DNA from: Acetobacteraceae bacterium
Lineage (GTDB): Bacteria; Pseudomonadota; Alphaproteobacteria; Acetobacterales; Acetobacteraceae
Reading direction: 5' to 3'
Assembly: GCA_027451405.1 (NCBI GenBank)
Contig: DAIDJM010000054.1
Span: 1 to 64,000 of the forward strand
DNA length: 64,000 nt
The notes beneath the pieces were generated by a model. It was not told the DNA's origin. It was given only the letters and a program-made list of their open reading frames with translations, and made no database searches. Position numbers and translations under genes: made by a program. Positions 18,101 through 26,155 of this stretch are shown piece by piece; positions within the stretch are counted from its first letter, which is position 1, and every line of letters starts with the position of its first letter.

Positions 18101-18201
18101 ACCGGCAGCGCCATCTCGGCGCGGATCCCGGCCAGCAGGATGAACACGCTGACCACGATCGCGAGCACGGGCCGCTGGATGAACAGGTCGGTGCGGCGCA
18201 T
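15142..18201 (-). CDS. Efflux RND transporter permease subunit (AcrB/HAE1 family)
   Basis: A 1019-residue inner-membrane RND pump. The N-terminus opens with FIQRPVLAIVVSVFILLAGI (helix 1); the first periplasmic part has DTSYYGADASVVAGFITTPLENAI; helix 4 carries the proton-relay acidic pair in ATGLVVDDAIIVVENVSRELSEG; a second duplicated half has SVPMSLAGALVFIYFGVHGATLNIYTQVGLVTLMGLISKHGILMVEVANEQ. It exports drugs or other small molecules using the proton gradient. It is encoded after the adaptor (five-base gap) in an outer membrane factor-adaptor-permease operon. Substrates cannot be inferred; no regulator gene is adjacent. Confidence 0.93.
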   Translation of the reverse strand: MRRTDLFIQRPVLAIVVSVFILLAGIRAEMALPVRQFPKTVNALIEVDTSYYGADASVVAGFITTPLENAIAQVDGVDYMTSQSQNGASTINVFLRLNQDPDRALTEIQTQISSVHDQLPPQSQTPVVHVRTGQNGNTLIYAFSSAVMSPEQITDYLTRVVAPQIQSIPGVQQANVWGAQNFALRAWLDPVKMAARGLTGADVANALTANNFTSGAGTTSGEATQIPLGITTNVRSPAAFRDLVIRNDNGAITRLGDVATVQLGSDNYQQSTKFDGRDAVFIDVETVPTANVLDVVAAVQKRFRAIRADLPQGLDANVAFNITESVNQSITEVVKTLLESLAIVTLVVFAFLRSARASVIPVVTIPLSLIGTFAILWALGFTINLLTLLALVLATGLVVDDAIIVVENVSRELSEGASPLDAALRSARQLASPIVAMTVVLVAVYLPIALRSGLTGALFTEFAMTVVGSVTVSAVLALTLSPMMCRFFLRPVAHRPDRPSLIHRVYRPLLRGALSARPLVVAFGVLVLVGSVFFYRGATSELAPQEDTGFIMGQGSVPATASMDLLRLYEPEIFAMTHALPETERVYQFDQPGQVGFGVGLKPWGQRHRTTTEVLADLQAKLSQVAGEQLALIQPPALPGAFGLPVQYVIKTTRPFAELNDVAARMVRLAQASGLFAYADTDLKIDLPQSDIVIDRDKVAALGLDMAKIGAVVNSLLSGGYVNYFDLAGRSYKVIPEVERQDRLNASQALDYTIADVGGVPVPLRAVAKIVTKTVPEQISHFQQMNAATINAVPLPGVSEAEALAAMNRIAARVLPPEYAVDASGPLRQFIQESSGFVSTFGMALVVVYLALAALFGSFRDPLIILVSVPMSLAGALVFIYFGVHGATLNIYTQVGLVTLMGLISKHGILMVEVANEQQMLGRTKRAAIEHAALLRLRPILMTTAAMVLGVLPLVLATGAGAAARFAMGLVIASGLSIGTLFTLFVVPAFYLVLARRHVRDAVVEARAAALHPREAAAE

Positions 18202-18206
18202 CGGGA

Positions 18207-19259
18207 CTACTCCTCGGCCGGCGTGGGCGCCGGACTGTCCGGCGGGGTCACGGCATTGTTCACCGCGACGGTGGAGCCCGGATGCAGCTTGATCTGCCCG
18301 GCCGTGACCACGACGTCGCCGGCCTTCAGCCCGGCGAGCACGGCTACCTGATCGCCCCGCGCGGGCCCCGTCTTCACGATCGCGTTGCGCACGGTCGGCG
18401 GATTGCCGGGATTGAGCACATAAACCGTGCTGCCGTAAGGATTATAGACGAGCGCCGATTGCGGCAATGTCAGGTAGTGATGCGTGACCCCGGTGGGCAG
18501 TTCGACGGTCGCGAACATGCCCGGCAGCAATTTATGCTCGGGGTTGGCGATCGTCGCCCGCACCTGCGCCATCCGGCTCGCCGGATCGAGCTTCGGGCTG
18601 ATCGCGAACACGCTCGCGGCAAACACCTGCCCCGGATACGTGTCCACACGCACCGACGCGGTCTCGCCGATCCGGATTCCCGCCAGCGCCGGCTGCGGCA
18701 CATAGAAATCGACATAGAGCGGATCGAGCGCCTGCAGCGTCACCACCGTGGTCCCGGCCGGCAGATATTGCCCGAGATCGACCTGCCTCAAGCCCAGCCT
18801 TCCGGCGAACGGCGCCCGCACGATCTTCTCCTGCATCAGCGCCTGCTGCTCGGCGACCTGCGCGCGCGCCGCCCGCAAATGACTCTGATCCGCATCGATC
18901 GTCGCCTGGCTCACCGCCTGCGCGCGAAACTGCTTGGTGTCGCGTGCCAGATTGCTCGCCGCGAGATCGGCCGCCGCCTGCAGTTCCGCGAGCTTCGCCT
19001 CGTCGTCGTTCGGCCGCAGCCGCACCAGCACGGTGCCCGCCGTCACATCGGCACCCGATTCGAACCCGATCCAATCGACGATGCCCGGCACTTCGGCCGC
19101 GAGATCCGACCCGCGCGCCGCGCGCAGGCTGCCCACCGCCTGGATCGTGTCCCGCCACGGGCTCGGCTTCGCCACGATCGTGCTGACCGTCGCGGGCGGC
19201 TCCTGCGCCATCGCCGGAAGTGCCGCCAGCAGCGACAGCGCGAGAAGACTCCGCTTCAT
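18207..19259 (-). CDS. RND efflux periplasmic adaptor subunit (membrane fusion protein)
   Basis: From ATG 19259 the product is 350 residues with a signal peptide (MKRSLLALSLLAALPAMAQ). Domain order is that of HlyD/AcrA adaptors: first lipoyl half (GSLRAARGSDLAAEVPGIV), a short coiled-coil hairpin (about residues 85-135), second lipoyl half (IVRAPFAGRLGLRQVDLGQYL), beta-barrel (SVRVDTYPGQVFAASVFAISPKLD), then membrane-proximal domain. It bridges the permease and the outer membrane factor. Its ATG overlaps the stop of the NodT-type gene as ATGA, so all three genes are coupled. Confidence 0.92.
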   Translation of the reverse strand: MKRSLLALSLLAALPAMAQEPPATVSTIVAKPSPWRDTIQAVGSLRAARGSDLAAEVPGIVDWIGFESGADVTAGTVLVRLRPNDDEAKLAELQAAADLAASNLARDTKQFRAQAVSQATIDADQSHLRAARAQVAEQQALMQEKIVRAPFAGRLGLRQVDLGQYLPAGTTVVTLQALDPLYVDFYVPQPALAGIRIGETASVRVDTYPGQVFAASVFAISPKLDPASRMAQVRATIANPEHKLLPGMFATVELPTGVTHHYLTLPQSALVYNPYGSTVYVLNPGNPPTVRNAIVKTGPARGDQVAVLAGLKAGDVVVTAGQIKLHPGSTVAVNNAVTPPDSPAPTPAEE

Positions 19260-20857
19260 GGCAGCAGCGACCTCAGCACGCCCGGCGGCGGCGGCGCCGC
19301 ATCGTTCCGGTTCCACCATCCACCTCCCAACGCCGTGTAGAGAGCCACCGTATCGGTGAAGCGCGCCGCCTCGGCCCGCACCTTGCCGATCACCGCATTC
19401 TGATATTGCGTTTGTGACGTCAGCACCGTGAGATACGCGACACCGCCCGCCCCATATTGCAGTTGCGCGAGCGAAAGGCTCCGCCGCGCCGCCGCCTCGG
19501 CCGCCGCGTTCGCCGCCAGCGCCCGCCCGTCATTGGCCACCGCCGTCAGCGCGTCGGCCACATTCTGAAACCCGCCGATCACGGTGTTTTCATAGCTCGC
19601 CGCCGCCGACTTCATCGCCGCCACCGCCGCGCGCTGCTGATGCAGCAACTGGCCGCCCTGGAAGATCGGCTGCAGCACCTGGTTCAGCAGCGAGAACGTG
19701 CCGGTGCCGGGAAAGAAGAACCGGCTCGGATCGGCCGGCGCGCTGCCGATGAAGCCGGTCAGCGTCAATTGCGGCAGCCGGTTGGCGATCGCCACCCCCA
19801 CCTGCGCCGTCGCCGCATGGAGCTGCGCTTCGGAGGCCCGGATATCCGGCCGCTGCTCCACCAGCCGCGCCGGCACGCTCACCGGCAGATCGGCCGGCAG
19901 CGTCAATTCCTTGAGCGTAATATCCGGCAGTTCTGCCTCGCTCGGCACCCGCCCGAGATAGGCGGCGAGCTGATCCTGCGCCTGCGCCAGCTGCGTCTCG
20001 AGCGGCACCACCAGCGCCTGCGTGTTGGCGAGCTGCGCCTCCTGCGTCGCCACGTCGGTGCCGGTCGCCGCCCCGAGCGCGAACTGCCGCCGCACCGTCT
20101 TCAGCAATTCCGATTCAGCATCGATCAGCACCCGCTCGGCCGCGATCTGCGCCTCCAGCGACGCCGCATTGATCGCCGCGTTCGCCGTATTGGCCGCCAG
20201 AATGTTCACCACCCCTTCGAGCTGGAACCGCTGGTATTCCGCCTGCGCCCGCGCCGCCTCGACATTGCGCGCGGTCAGCCCCCACACATCGAAAGTGTAA
20301 CTGACATTCACCTGCGCGTCGTACACCGAGAATGTCTGCCCCGACGGGACGTTCGGCGCGCCGAACTGCGCCGAGCTGAATTCCTGCCGCGTCCGGTTCA
20401 CCTGACCCGAAATCGCCGGGAACCAGGCCCCGGCCTGCGCCAGCGCCGTCTCCCGCGCCTGCCGCAGCGTCTGCTGCGCCGCCTCCAGCGACGGATTGTG
20501 CCGCAGCGCCTCGGCGATCAGCGCGTCGAGCTTCGGCGACCGGAACAACACCCACCAATCGCCCGGCACATCGGCGCCGGCGAGGAAATGCTGCGCCGTC
20601 CCCGGCCCGGCATCCACGCTGAGCGGCAGCGCGGTCGCGGTGAACCGGTCCGGCGCCGGCGTCGCGGGACGGCGATAATCGGGCCCGACCGCGCATCCCG
20701 CCAGCAGGAGCAGGAGCCCAGCCGGCGCCAGGGTCAGACGTTCGGAAATGGGGGTATCCTCGCTTGGCGAAAAAACGGACGCCTCTGTATGTCGGACGCC
20801 GCGCCACGCCCAATCGTCCGGCGCATGGCAGCAAGGCGAGGGGTGGTTTCGTGACAT
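19256..20857 (-). CDS. Efflux outer membrane factor lipoprotein (NodT family)
   Basis: A TolC-like outer-membrane channel with a lipobox LLLLAGC followed by AVGPDYRRP, the typical NodT/OprM opening. Motifs further in include WWVLFRSPKLDALI and ARLVEQRPDIRASEAQLHAATAQVGVA, then the GGLLHQQRAAVAAMKSAAASYE-type repeat of the second half. From the first ATG (20857) the length is 533 residues, but about 45 residues precede the signal peptide. No better canonical start occurs between there and the lipobox, so the true start is uncertain. It is the first gene of the tripartite efflux operon. Confidence 0.88.
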   Translation of the reverse strand: MSRNHPSPCCHAPDDWAWRGVRHTEASVFSPSEDTPISERLTLAPAGLLLLLAGCAVGPDYRRPATPAPDRFTATALPLSVDAGPGTAQHFLAGADVPGDWWVLFRSPKLDALIAEALRHNPSLEAAQQTLRQARETALAQAGAWFPAISGQVNRTRQEFSSAQFGAPNVPSGQTFSVYDAQVNVSYTFDVWGLTARNVEAARAQAEYQRFQLEGVVNILAANTANAAINAASLEAQIAAERVLIDAESELLKTVRRQFALGAATGTDVATQEAQLANTQALVVPLETQLAQAQDQLAAYLGRVPSEAELPDITLKELTLPADLPVSVPARLVEQRPDIRASEAQLHAATAQVGVAIANRLPQLTLTGFIGSAPADPSRFFFPGTGTFSLLNQVLQPIFQGGQLLHQQRAAVAAMKSAAASYENTVIGGFQNVADALTAVANDGRALAANAAAEAAARRSLSLAQLQYGAGGVAYLTVLTSQTQYQNAVIGKVRAEAARFTDTVALYTALGGGWWNRNDAAPPPPGVLRSLLP

Positions 20858-20996
20858 GCGGCCCGGCCGGCTGTTTCCCTCCTCGCTTTAGCAGCCACCG
20901 TGCCAACCTGATCTGGCCGTAAAATGACTTATGTTTCAGTGACTTACGATCTCAACCCCTTCCTCCCCGCAAACCCCGCCCAGACCATCTGACGCG

Positions 20997-22217
20997 ATGC
21001 GCCAGAACCTGACGCATCAGGCCATAAAGCTCGACGGCGCCGCCTCCCGTCTCGCCTTCGCGCTGACCCTCGCCCTGCCGCTCGCGTTGCTCCACAGCCG
21101 CGCCGGCGCCGAAATCGGCATCGCCGCAATCGACGCGCTCTTCCTGCTCCATGCCGGGCTCACCGGCGGCCGCGCCTGGCTCCGCACGCCCTTCGCGCTC
21201 GCCGCGGCCGCGTGGTGGCTCTGGCTCATCCTCGCCTCGGCCCTCGGCACCGGCGGCCTCGCCCAGGCGCTCGTCGCCTTCCGCCTGCCGCTCCTCGCCA
21301 TCGCGCTCGGCGACTGGGCCCTCCGCCCGCCGCATCGCGCCCGCGCCGCCTGGGCGACGCTCGCCGCCGCCTTCGCCTGGATCGCGCTCGAATGCTGGCA
21401 CCAATATCTCACCGGCCGGAACCTGCTCGGCTACCCGCGCTGGGGCGACGGCGCGCTGACCGGCCCGTTCTACAAGCCGCGCGCCGGCCCGGCGCTGATC
21501 CTGCTCTTCTTCCCGGTGCTGATCCCCGCCGCGCTGCGTCTCCGGCCGCCCGCCGCCGCCGCCCTGCTCGCCGCCGGCGCCGCCACCATCCTGATCGTCG
21601 GCCAGCGCATGCCGAGCCTGCTGCTCCTGCTCGGCCTCGGCCTGACCGCGCTCGGGCTGCCCCGCCTGCGGCGCTGGCTCCTGGCCCCGCTCGCCTCCGG
21701 CGCCCTGCTGCTCGCGCTGATGCCCCGCATCGCGCCGGCCGAATACGGCAAGCTCGTCACCCACACGCGCGACCAGCTCGCCCATTTCGCCGCCAGCGCC
21801 TACGGCCAGATCTGGCAGCACGCCGCCCGCATGGCGCTCGCCCACCCCTGGGCCGGCCAGGGTTTCAACGCGTTCCGCCGCGCCTGCGCAGCCGCGCCCA
21901 AGGCCGACCTCGCCTGCAACCTCCACCCGCACAATTTCTATCTCGAAGCGGCCACCAACGGCGGCTTCCCCGCCCTGCTCCTCTTCGCCGCCATGGCCGC
22001 CGCCGCGCTCGTCAGGCTCGCCCCCGGCCTCCGCCGCACCCCGCAAGGCGCCGGCCTCTTCCTCGGCGCCATCATCGCCTTCTGGCCCATCGCCTCGACC
22101 AGCGCCTTCACCGCGATGCCGAACGGCGGCTGGATTTTCCTCGGCCTCGGCCTCGGCTTCGCCTTCCTTGCCGCCCCGCCCGCGCTCGGCTATCCCATGC
22201 CCAAGCGGGACCCGTAG
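20997..22217 (+). CDS. O-antigen ligase family protein
   Basis: A 406-residue polytopic membrane protein with about ten helices and a long periplasmic loop, matching Wzy_C/O-antigen ligase proteins. The loop region contains GQRMPS, a GQGFNAFRRAC segment and the conserved HPHNFYLE, where the H-x-H-N motif is typical of ligases joining polysaccharide to lipid A core or of related polymerases. Its last ten bases are also the first ten of tRNA-Arg(CCG): the stop TAG is in the tRNA D-stem region. No other polysaccharide genes are adjacent; the glycan cluster lies 36 kb away. Confidence 0.85.
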   Translation: MRQNLTHQAIKLDGAASRLAFALTLALPLALLHSRAGAEIGIAAIDALFLLHAGLTGGRAWLRTPFALAAAAWWLWLILASALGTGGLAQALVAFRLPLLAIALGDWALRPPHRARAAWATLAAAFAWIALECWHQYLTGRNLLGYPRWGDGALTGPFYKPRAGPALILLFFPVLIPAALRLRPPAAAALLAAGAATILIVGQRMPSLLLLLGLGLTALGLPRLRRWLLAPLASGALLLALMPRIAPAEYGKLVTHTRDQLAHFAASAYGQIWQHAARMALAHPWAGQGFNAFRRACAAAPKADLACNLHPHNFYLEAATNGGFPALLLFAAMAAAALVRLAPGLRRTPQGAGLFLGAIIAFWPIASTSAFTAMPNGGWIFLGLGLGFAFLAAPPALGYPMPKRDP

Positions 22218-22284
22218 CTCAGCTGGATAGAGCGTTGCCCTCCGAAGGCAAAGGTCGGACGTTCGAATCGTCTCGGGTCCGCCA
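22208..22284 (+). tRNA. tRNA-Arg (anticodon CCG)
   Basis: A complete cloverleaf is visible: acceptor stem GGACCCG with CGGGTCC, D arm GCTCAGCTGGATAGAGC, anticodon stem TTGCC/GGCAA with loop CTCCGAA giving anticodon CCG, T arm GGACGTTCGAATCGTCT, discriminator G and encoded CCA at 22282-22284. It reads CGG codons. The 5' end overlaps the O-antigen ligase stop codon, and hmgA starts 28 bases after the CCA, so the tRNA must be processed out of, or transcribed separately from, dense coding sequence. Confidence 0.96.
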
Positions 22285-22312
22285 CCCCTGACCGCGATGG
22301 GAGAGAGGTGCG

Positions 22313-23647
22313 ATGAACGCCCCGTTCCGTCCAACCCCGCCCGTCAACAGCGCGCTCGCCTACCAGACCGGCTTCGGCAACAGTTTCGAATCCGAGGCGC
22401 TGCCCGGCGCGCTGCCGCAAGGCCGCAATTCGCCGCAGCGCTGCGCCTATGGTCTCTACGCGGAACAATTGAGCGGCTCCCCCTTCACCGCCCCGCGCCT
22501 CTCCAACGAGCGGAGCTGGCTCTACCGGATCCAGCCCACGGTCCGTCACATCGGCCGCTTCCGCCGCCTCGAATCGCGCCACTGGCACACCGCCCCGATC
22601 CCCGCCGCCCACACCCCGATCGAGCCGCTCCGCTGGAGCCCGCTCCCCATCCCCGCCGCACCGCTGACCCTGATCGAGGGCATGCACACCATCACCGCCG
22701 CCGGCGACGCGAGCGCCCGCGCCGGCATGGCGGCGCACATCTATCTCGCGACCGAAAGCATGGGCGACGCCTATTTCGGCAACGCCGACGGCGAGATGCT
22801 GTTCGTGCCCGAGCAGGGCGCGCTCCGCTTCCGCACCGAATTCGGCGTGATCGAGGCCGCTCCCGGCGAAATCGTCGTCATCCCGCGCGGCGTGACCTTC
22901 GCCGCCGACCTCGTGGCCGGCCCCGCCCGCGGCTATGTCTGCGAGAATTACGGCGCCCGCTTCACGCTCCCCGAGCGCGGCCCGATCGGCGCCAACTGCC
23001 TCGCCAACCCGCGCGATTTCCGCACCCCCGTCGCCGCCTACGAAGACCGCAAAGCCCCCTGCACCCTCACCCTCAAATGGGGCGGCGCGCTCCACCTCGC
23101 CGAGCTCGACCACTCCCCGCTCGACGTCGTCGCCTGGCATGGCAACTACGCGCCCTATGTCTACGATCTGCGCCGCTTCTCGCCGGTCGGCCCCATCCTG
23201 TTCGACCACGCCGACCCCTCGATCTTCACGACGCTGACCGCTCCCTCCGCCGAACCCGGCACGGCCAACGTCGATTTCGTGATCTTCCCGGAACGCTGGA
23301 TGGTCGCCGAAAACACCTTCCGCCCGCCTTGGTACCACCGCAACATCATGAGCGAGTTCATGGGCCTCATCTATGGCCGCTATGATGCAAAGCCGGAAGG
23401 TTTCGTCCCCGGCGGCTTCTCGCTCCACAACGCCATGCTCCCCCACGGCCCCGATGCCGACGCCTTCCAGGCAGCCAGCGAGGCCGAGCTCGCGCCGGTC
23501 AAGCTCGCCGGCACCATGGCCTTCATGTTCGAAACCTTCCTGCCCCAGAACGTGACCGCCTGGGCCGCCGACCTCCCCGAGCGCCAGCGCAACTATGTCG
23601 ATTGCTGGTCGGCCCTGCCCCGCAGCTTCGACCCCACCCGCCCATGA
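22313..23647 (+). CDS. hmgA: Homogentisate 1,2-dioxygenase
   Basis: The 444-residue product has normal length for HmgA (EC 1.13.11.5), which opens the ring of homogentisate to maleylacetoacetate in tyrosine breakdown. Diagnostic segments: [19 protein letters not shown] at the N-terminus, RSWLYRIQP-like [11 protein letters not shown], the [18 protein letters not shown] metal-binding region with His and Glu ligands, and [22 protein letters not shown] precedes ATG 22313. The next gene, fumarylacetoacetase, begins two bases after the stop; the intermediate isomerase maiA is at 45375-46007. Confidence 0.96.
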   Translation: MNAPFRPTPPVNSALAYQTGFGNSFESEALPGALPQGRNSPQRCAYGLYAEQLSGSPFTAPRLSNERSWLYRIQPTVRHIGRFRRLESRHWHTAPIPAAHTPIEPLRWSPLPIPAAPLTLIEGMHTITAAGDASARAGMAAHIYLATESMGDAYFGNADGEMLFVPEQGALRFRTEFGVIEAAPGEIVVIPRGVTFAADLVAGPARGYVCENYGARFTLPERGPIGANCLANPRDFRTPVAAYEDRKAPCTLTLKWGGALHLAELDHSPLDVVAWHGNYAPYVYDLRRFSPVGPILFDHADPSIFTTLTAPSAEPGTANVDFVIFPERWMVAENTFRPPWYHRNIMSEFMGLIYGRYDAKPEGFVPGGFSLHNAMLPHGPDADAFQAASEAELAPVKLAGTMAFMFETFLPQNVTAWAADLPERQRNYVDCWSALPRSFDPTRP

Positions 23648-23648
23648 T

Positions 23649-24953
23649 ATGACCCCCCTCGACGAAACCCACGACCCGGACCGGAAAAGCTGGGTCCCGG
23701 GCGCCGACGCGCACCCGCATTTCCCGATCCAGAACCTCCCCTTCGGCATCTTCGCGCCCCCGGGCGGCATCCCCCGCCCCGGCATCGCGATCGGCGACCA
23801 CATCCTCGATCTGCGCGCCGTCCGCCACGCGCTCGGCCCGCAAGCCGAACGCGCCCTCGCCCCCGCCACCGGCGAAGGCCTCAACGATTTTCTGGCCCAA
23901 GGCGCCGCCGCCCGCCGCGCGGTCCGCCACGCGGTCGCCACCCTCCTCACGCGCGGCAACCCCGCCGAACACCACGCCGCGCAGATCCTCCACCCCGCCG
24001 CCGGCTGCACGCTCCATCTCCCCGCCACCATCGGCGACTACACGGATTTCTACGCCGGCCTCCACCACGCCACCGCCGTCGGCAAATTGTTCCGCCCAGA
24101 TAACCCTCTGCTCCCCAACTACAAACACATCCCGATCGGCTATCACGGCCGTGCCTCGAGCGTCGTCGTCTCCGGAACCCCGGTCCGCCGCCCCGCCGGC
24201 CAGCAGAAACGCCCCGACAGCCCCGCCCCCGATTTCGCCCCCTCGCAACGGCTCGATTACGAGCTCGAACTGGCGATCTGGATCGGCCCCGGCAACGAAC
24301 TCGGCCACCCGATCCCGATCGAGGAAGCCGCCGCCCACATCGCCGGCTACGCCCTGCTCAACGACTGGTCCGCCCGCGACCTGCAAGCCTGGGAATACCA
24401 GCCGCTCGGCCCGTTCCTCGCCAAAAGCTTCGCAACCGCCCTCAGCCCCTGGATCATCACGCCCGAAGCCCTGGCCCCCTTCCACGCCCCCCAGCCGCCC
24501 CGCCCCGCGAGCGACCCACACCCGCTCCCCTATCTCTGGAACGATTCCGACCAGCAAACCGGCGCCCTCGCCCTCCGCCTGCAAACCTGGCTCCGCACGA
24601 AAACCCTCGAAAACCCGCTCCAACTCGCCGAAAGCCACGCCACCGACCTCTACTGGACACCCGCCCAGCTGATCGCCCACCACACCAGCAACGGCTGCAA
24701 CCTCCGCCCCGGCGACCTGCTCGGCACCGGCACCATCTCCGGCCCCGCCCCCAACCAGGCCGGCAGCCTCCTGGAACTCACCCAGGGCGGCAAAAATCCC
24801 CTCTCGCTCCCGAACGGCGAAACCCGCCGCTTCCTCGAAGACGGCGACGAAATCGCTCTCCTGGCCTTTGCGGAGCGCGCGGGCTTTGCCACGATCGGGT
24901 TCGGTGAATGCGCCGGTGTTGTTGAGGCGCCGCAAGAAAGGGTTCTTTCTTGA
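23649..24953 (+). CDS. fahA: Fumarylacetoacetase
   Basis: From ATG 23649 the product is 434 residues. It cleaves fumarylacetoacetate to fumarate and acetoacetate (EC 3.7.1.2), ending the homogentisate pathway. Motifs: SWVPGADAHPHFPIQNLPFG, DYTDFYAGLHHATAVGKLFRP with metal-binding Asp, KHIPIGYHGRASSVVVSG, LDYELELAIWIG with paired Glu ligands, NDWSARDLQAWEYQPLGPF, and LLGTGTISG near the C-terminus. The last three or four residues and the stop are encoded by the A/T hairpin repeat at 24941, so the original C-terminus may have been altered by that repeat. Confidence 0.95.
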   Translation: MTPLDETHDPDRKSWVPGADAHPHFPIQNLPFGIFAPPGGIPRPGIAIGDHILDLRAVRHALGPQAERALAPATGEGLNDFLAQGAAARRAVRHAVATLLTRGNPAEHHAAQILHPAAGCTLHLPATIGDYTDFYAGLHHATAVGKLFRPDNPLLPNYKHIPIGYHGRASSVVVSGTPVRRPAGQQKRPDSPAPDFAPSQRLDYELELAIWIGPGNELGHPIPIEEAAAHIAGYALLNDWSARDLQAWEYQPLGPFLAKSFATALSPWIITPEALAPFHAPQPPRPASDPHPLPYLWNDSDQQTGALALRLQTWLRTKTLENPLQLAESHATDLYWTPAQLIAHHTSNGCNLRPGDLLGTGTISGPAPNQAGSLLELTQGGKNPLSLPNGETRRFLEDGDEIALLAFAERAGFATIGFGECAGVVEAPQERVLS

Positions 24954-24981
24954 AAGAAAGAACCAAAGAACTTTTGTCCGT
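24941..24981. repeat. A/T-rich hairpin repeat, copy B3 (overlaps fahA stop)
   Basis: GGTTCTTTCTTGAAAGAAAGAACC forms a perfect stem; CAAAGAACTTTTGTC follows. fahA's TGA (24951-24953) is the loop-proximal TTGA. It is paired in inverted orientation with copy B4 about 50 bases on. Confidence 0.85.
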
Positions 24982-25029
24982 CTGATCGGGGGACACCTCT
25001 GCCGGAGCGCGAAAATCCCCAACAGACGA

Positions 25030-25067
25030 AAGTTTTTTGCTTCTTTTTTTCAAAAAAGAAGAACCGA
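25030..25067. repeat. A/T-rich hairpin repeat, copy B4
   Basis: AGTTTTTTGCTTCTTTTTTTCAAAAAAGAAG, in inverse orientation to copy B3. The two together look like a composite inverted element between fahA and the ChaN gene. Confidence 0.85.
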
Positions 25068-25107
25068 AACCTTCCCCCTTCCCCGACCATCCCAAGCTAA
25101 AGCCCCA

Positions 25108-25944
25108 ATGAAGCTGCTCCCCCCCCTCCTCGCCGCGCTCGCGCTGAGCGCCTGCACGCTCCGCCCCATCTGCCCCGCCTCCAACAGCTGGGTCTCCCCC
25201 GCCACGCTCAACCCGGTGCCCGACCCGGTCGCGCAAGCCGCCACCCACCGCATCGTCCTGCTCGGCGAACAGCACGACCGCATGCAGGACCACCATTTTG
25301 AGCTCGACACCATCGAACGCATCGCCGCGACCCAGCCCGTGGCGCTCGGCTTCGAAATGCTCCCCCGCAGCGACCAGCCCGTGCTCGACGCCTGGGTCGC
25401 CGGCAAACTCACCGAGGCCGAGTTCCTCAAACAATCGAAATGGGATGAAGTCTGGGGCTTCGACCCGAATTTCTACTGGCCCATCTTCCGCTTCGCCCGC
25501 GACCACCACATCCCCATGGTCGCCCTCAACGTCTCCGACCGCACCGTCCACCTGGTCGCGAAACAAGGCTTCGCGAACGTCCCCGCCAACGAACGCGAAG
25601 GCCTCACCACCCCCGCCCCCGCGACCCCCGCCTACCGCAAACTCCTCGCCGACGTCATGAGCGGCCACGACGGCCCCAAAATGTCCCCCGAAACCCTGAA
25701 CCACTTCATCGACGCCCAACTCACCTGGGACCGCGCGATGGCCGAAGCCATCGCCCACCAACTCACCCGCGACCCCACCCGCACGGTCGTCGCCATCATG
25801 GGCGCCGGCCACCTAGAGGACCGCAACGGCGTCCCCCACCAACTCGCCTCGCTAGGCTACCCAGACGCCCTCGTCCTGATCCCCGCCCACCAAATCTGCG
25901 AACCCCCCGGCGCCGGCTACGCGGACGCGGTGTACGTGGAATAA
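25108..25944 (+). CDS. ChaN family lipoprotein
   Basis: From ATG 25108 the product is 278 residues with a lipoprotein signal (LLAALALSAC at residues 7-16). The mature domain is ChaN/DUF399, opening RIVLLGEQHDRMQDHHFELD and later GFEMLPRSDQPVLDAW and VAIMGAGHLEDRNGVPHQL. ChaN proteins fold like TraB/EreA-type enzymes; the Campylobacter member binds haem pairs and is linked to iron uptake. The EQH and GAGH motifs are the conserved core. No haem-uptake gene is adjacent, so function here is open. Repeat copies B4 and A4 bracket the gene. Confidence 0.85.
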   Translation: MKLLPPLLAALALSACTLRPICPASNSWVSPATLNPVPDPVAQAATHRIVLLGEQHDRMQDHHFELDTIERIAATQPVALGFEMLPRSDQPVLDAWVAGKLTEAEFLKQSKWDEVWGFDPNFYWPIFRFARDHHIPMVALNVSDRTVHLVAKQGFANVPANEREGLTTPAPATPAYRKLLADVMSGHDGPKMSPETLNHFIDAQLTWDRAMAEAIAHQLTRDPTRTVVAIMGAGHLEDRNGVPHQLASLGYPDALVLIPAHQICEPPGAGYADAVYVE

Positions 25945-25948
25945 CCGC

Positions 25949-26008
25949 GCCTCCGGCGGGCAGGGGCTTTGCCCCTGCACCCCACTGGGGCCGAAAGGCC
26001 CCAGACCC
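25949..26008. repeat. GC-rich repeat A, single copy A4
   Basis: Starts GCCTCCGGCGGGCAGGGG and ends GGCCCCAGACCCC; contains two hairpins (GGGGCTTTGCCCC and TGGGGCCGAAAGGCCCCA). By eye it is identical over about 60 bases to the copy at 51457-51516. Confidence 0.9.
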
Positions 26009-26155
26009 CTCAACTGGAACCGTCAATACAAGGTCCAATGCGGTCTCAGGCAGCATTTTCGTTCAGCGGTATCGCCGCAAGACAAGTTCCACAGTCCGAA
26101 ATGACGTTTTGTTCTTGGGGAGGCGCCCTGCACACATGCATGCAGAGGAGGCAGG

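Noticed and set aside
15166-18351. A 1061-codon open frame on the plus strand
   Set aside because: Arg/His/Gln-rich shadow of the RND permease gene; no domain motif, no ribosome site.
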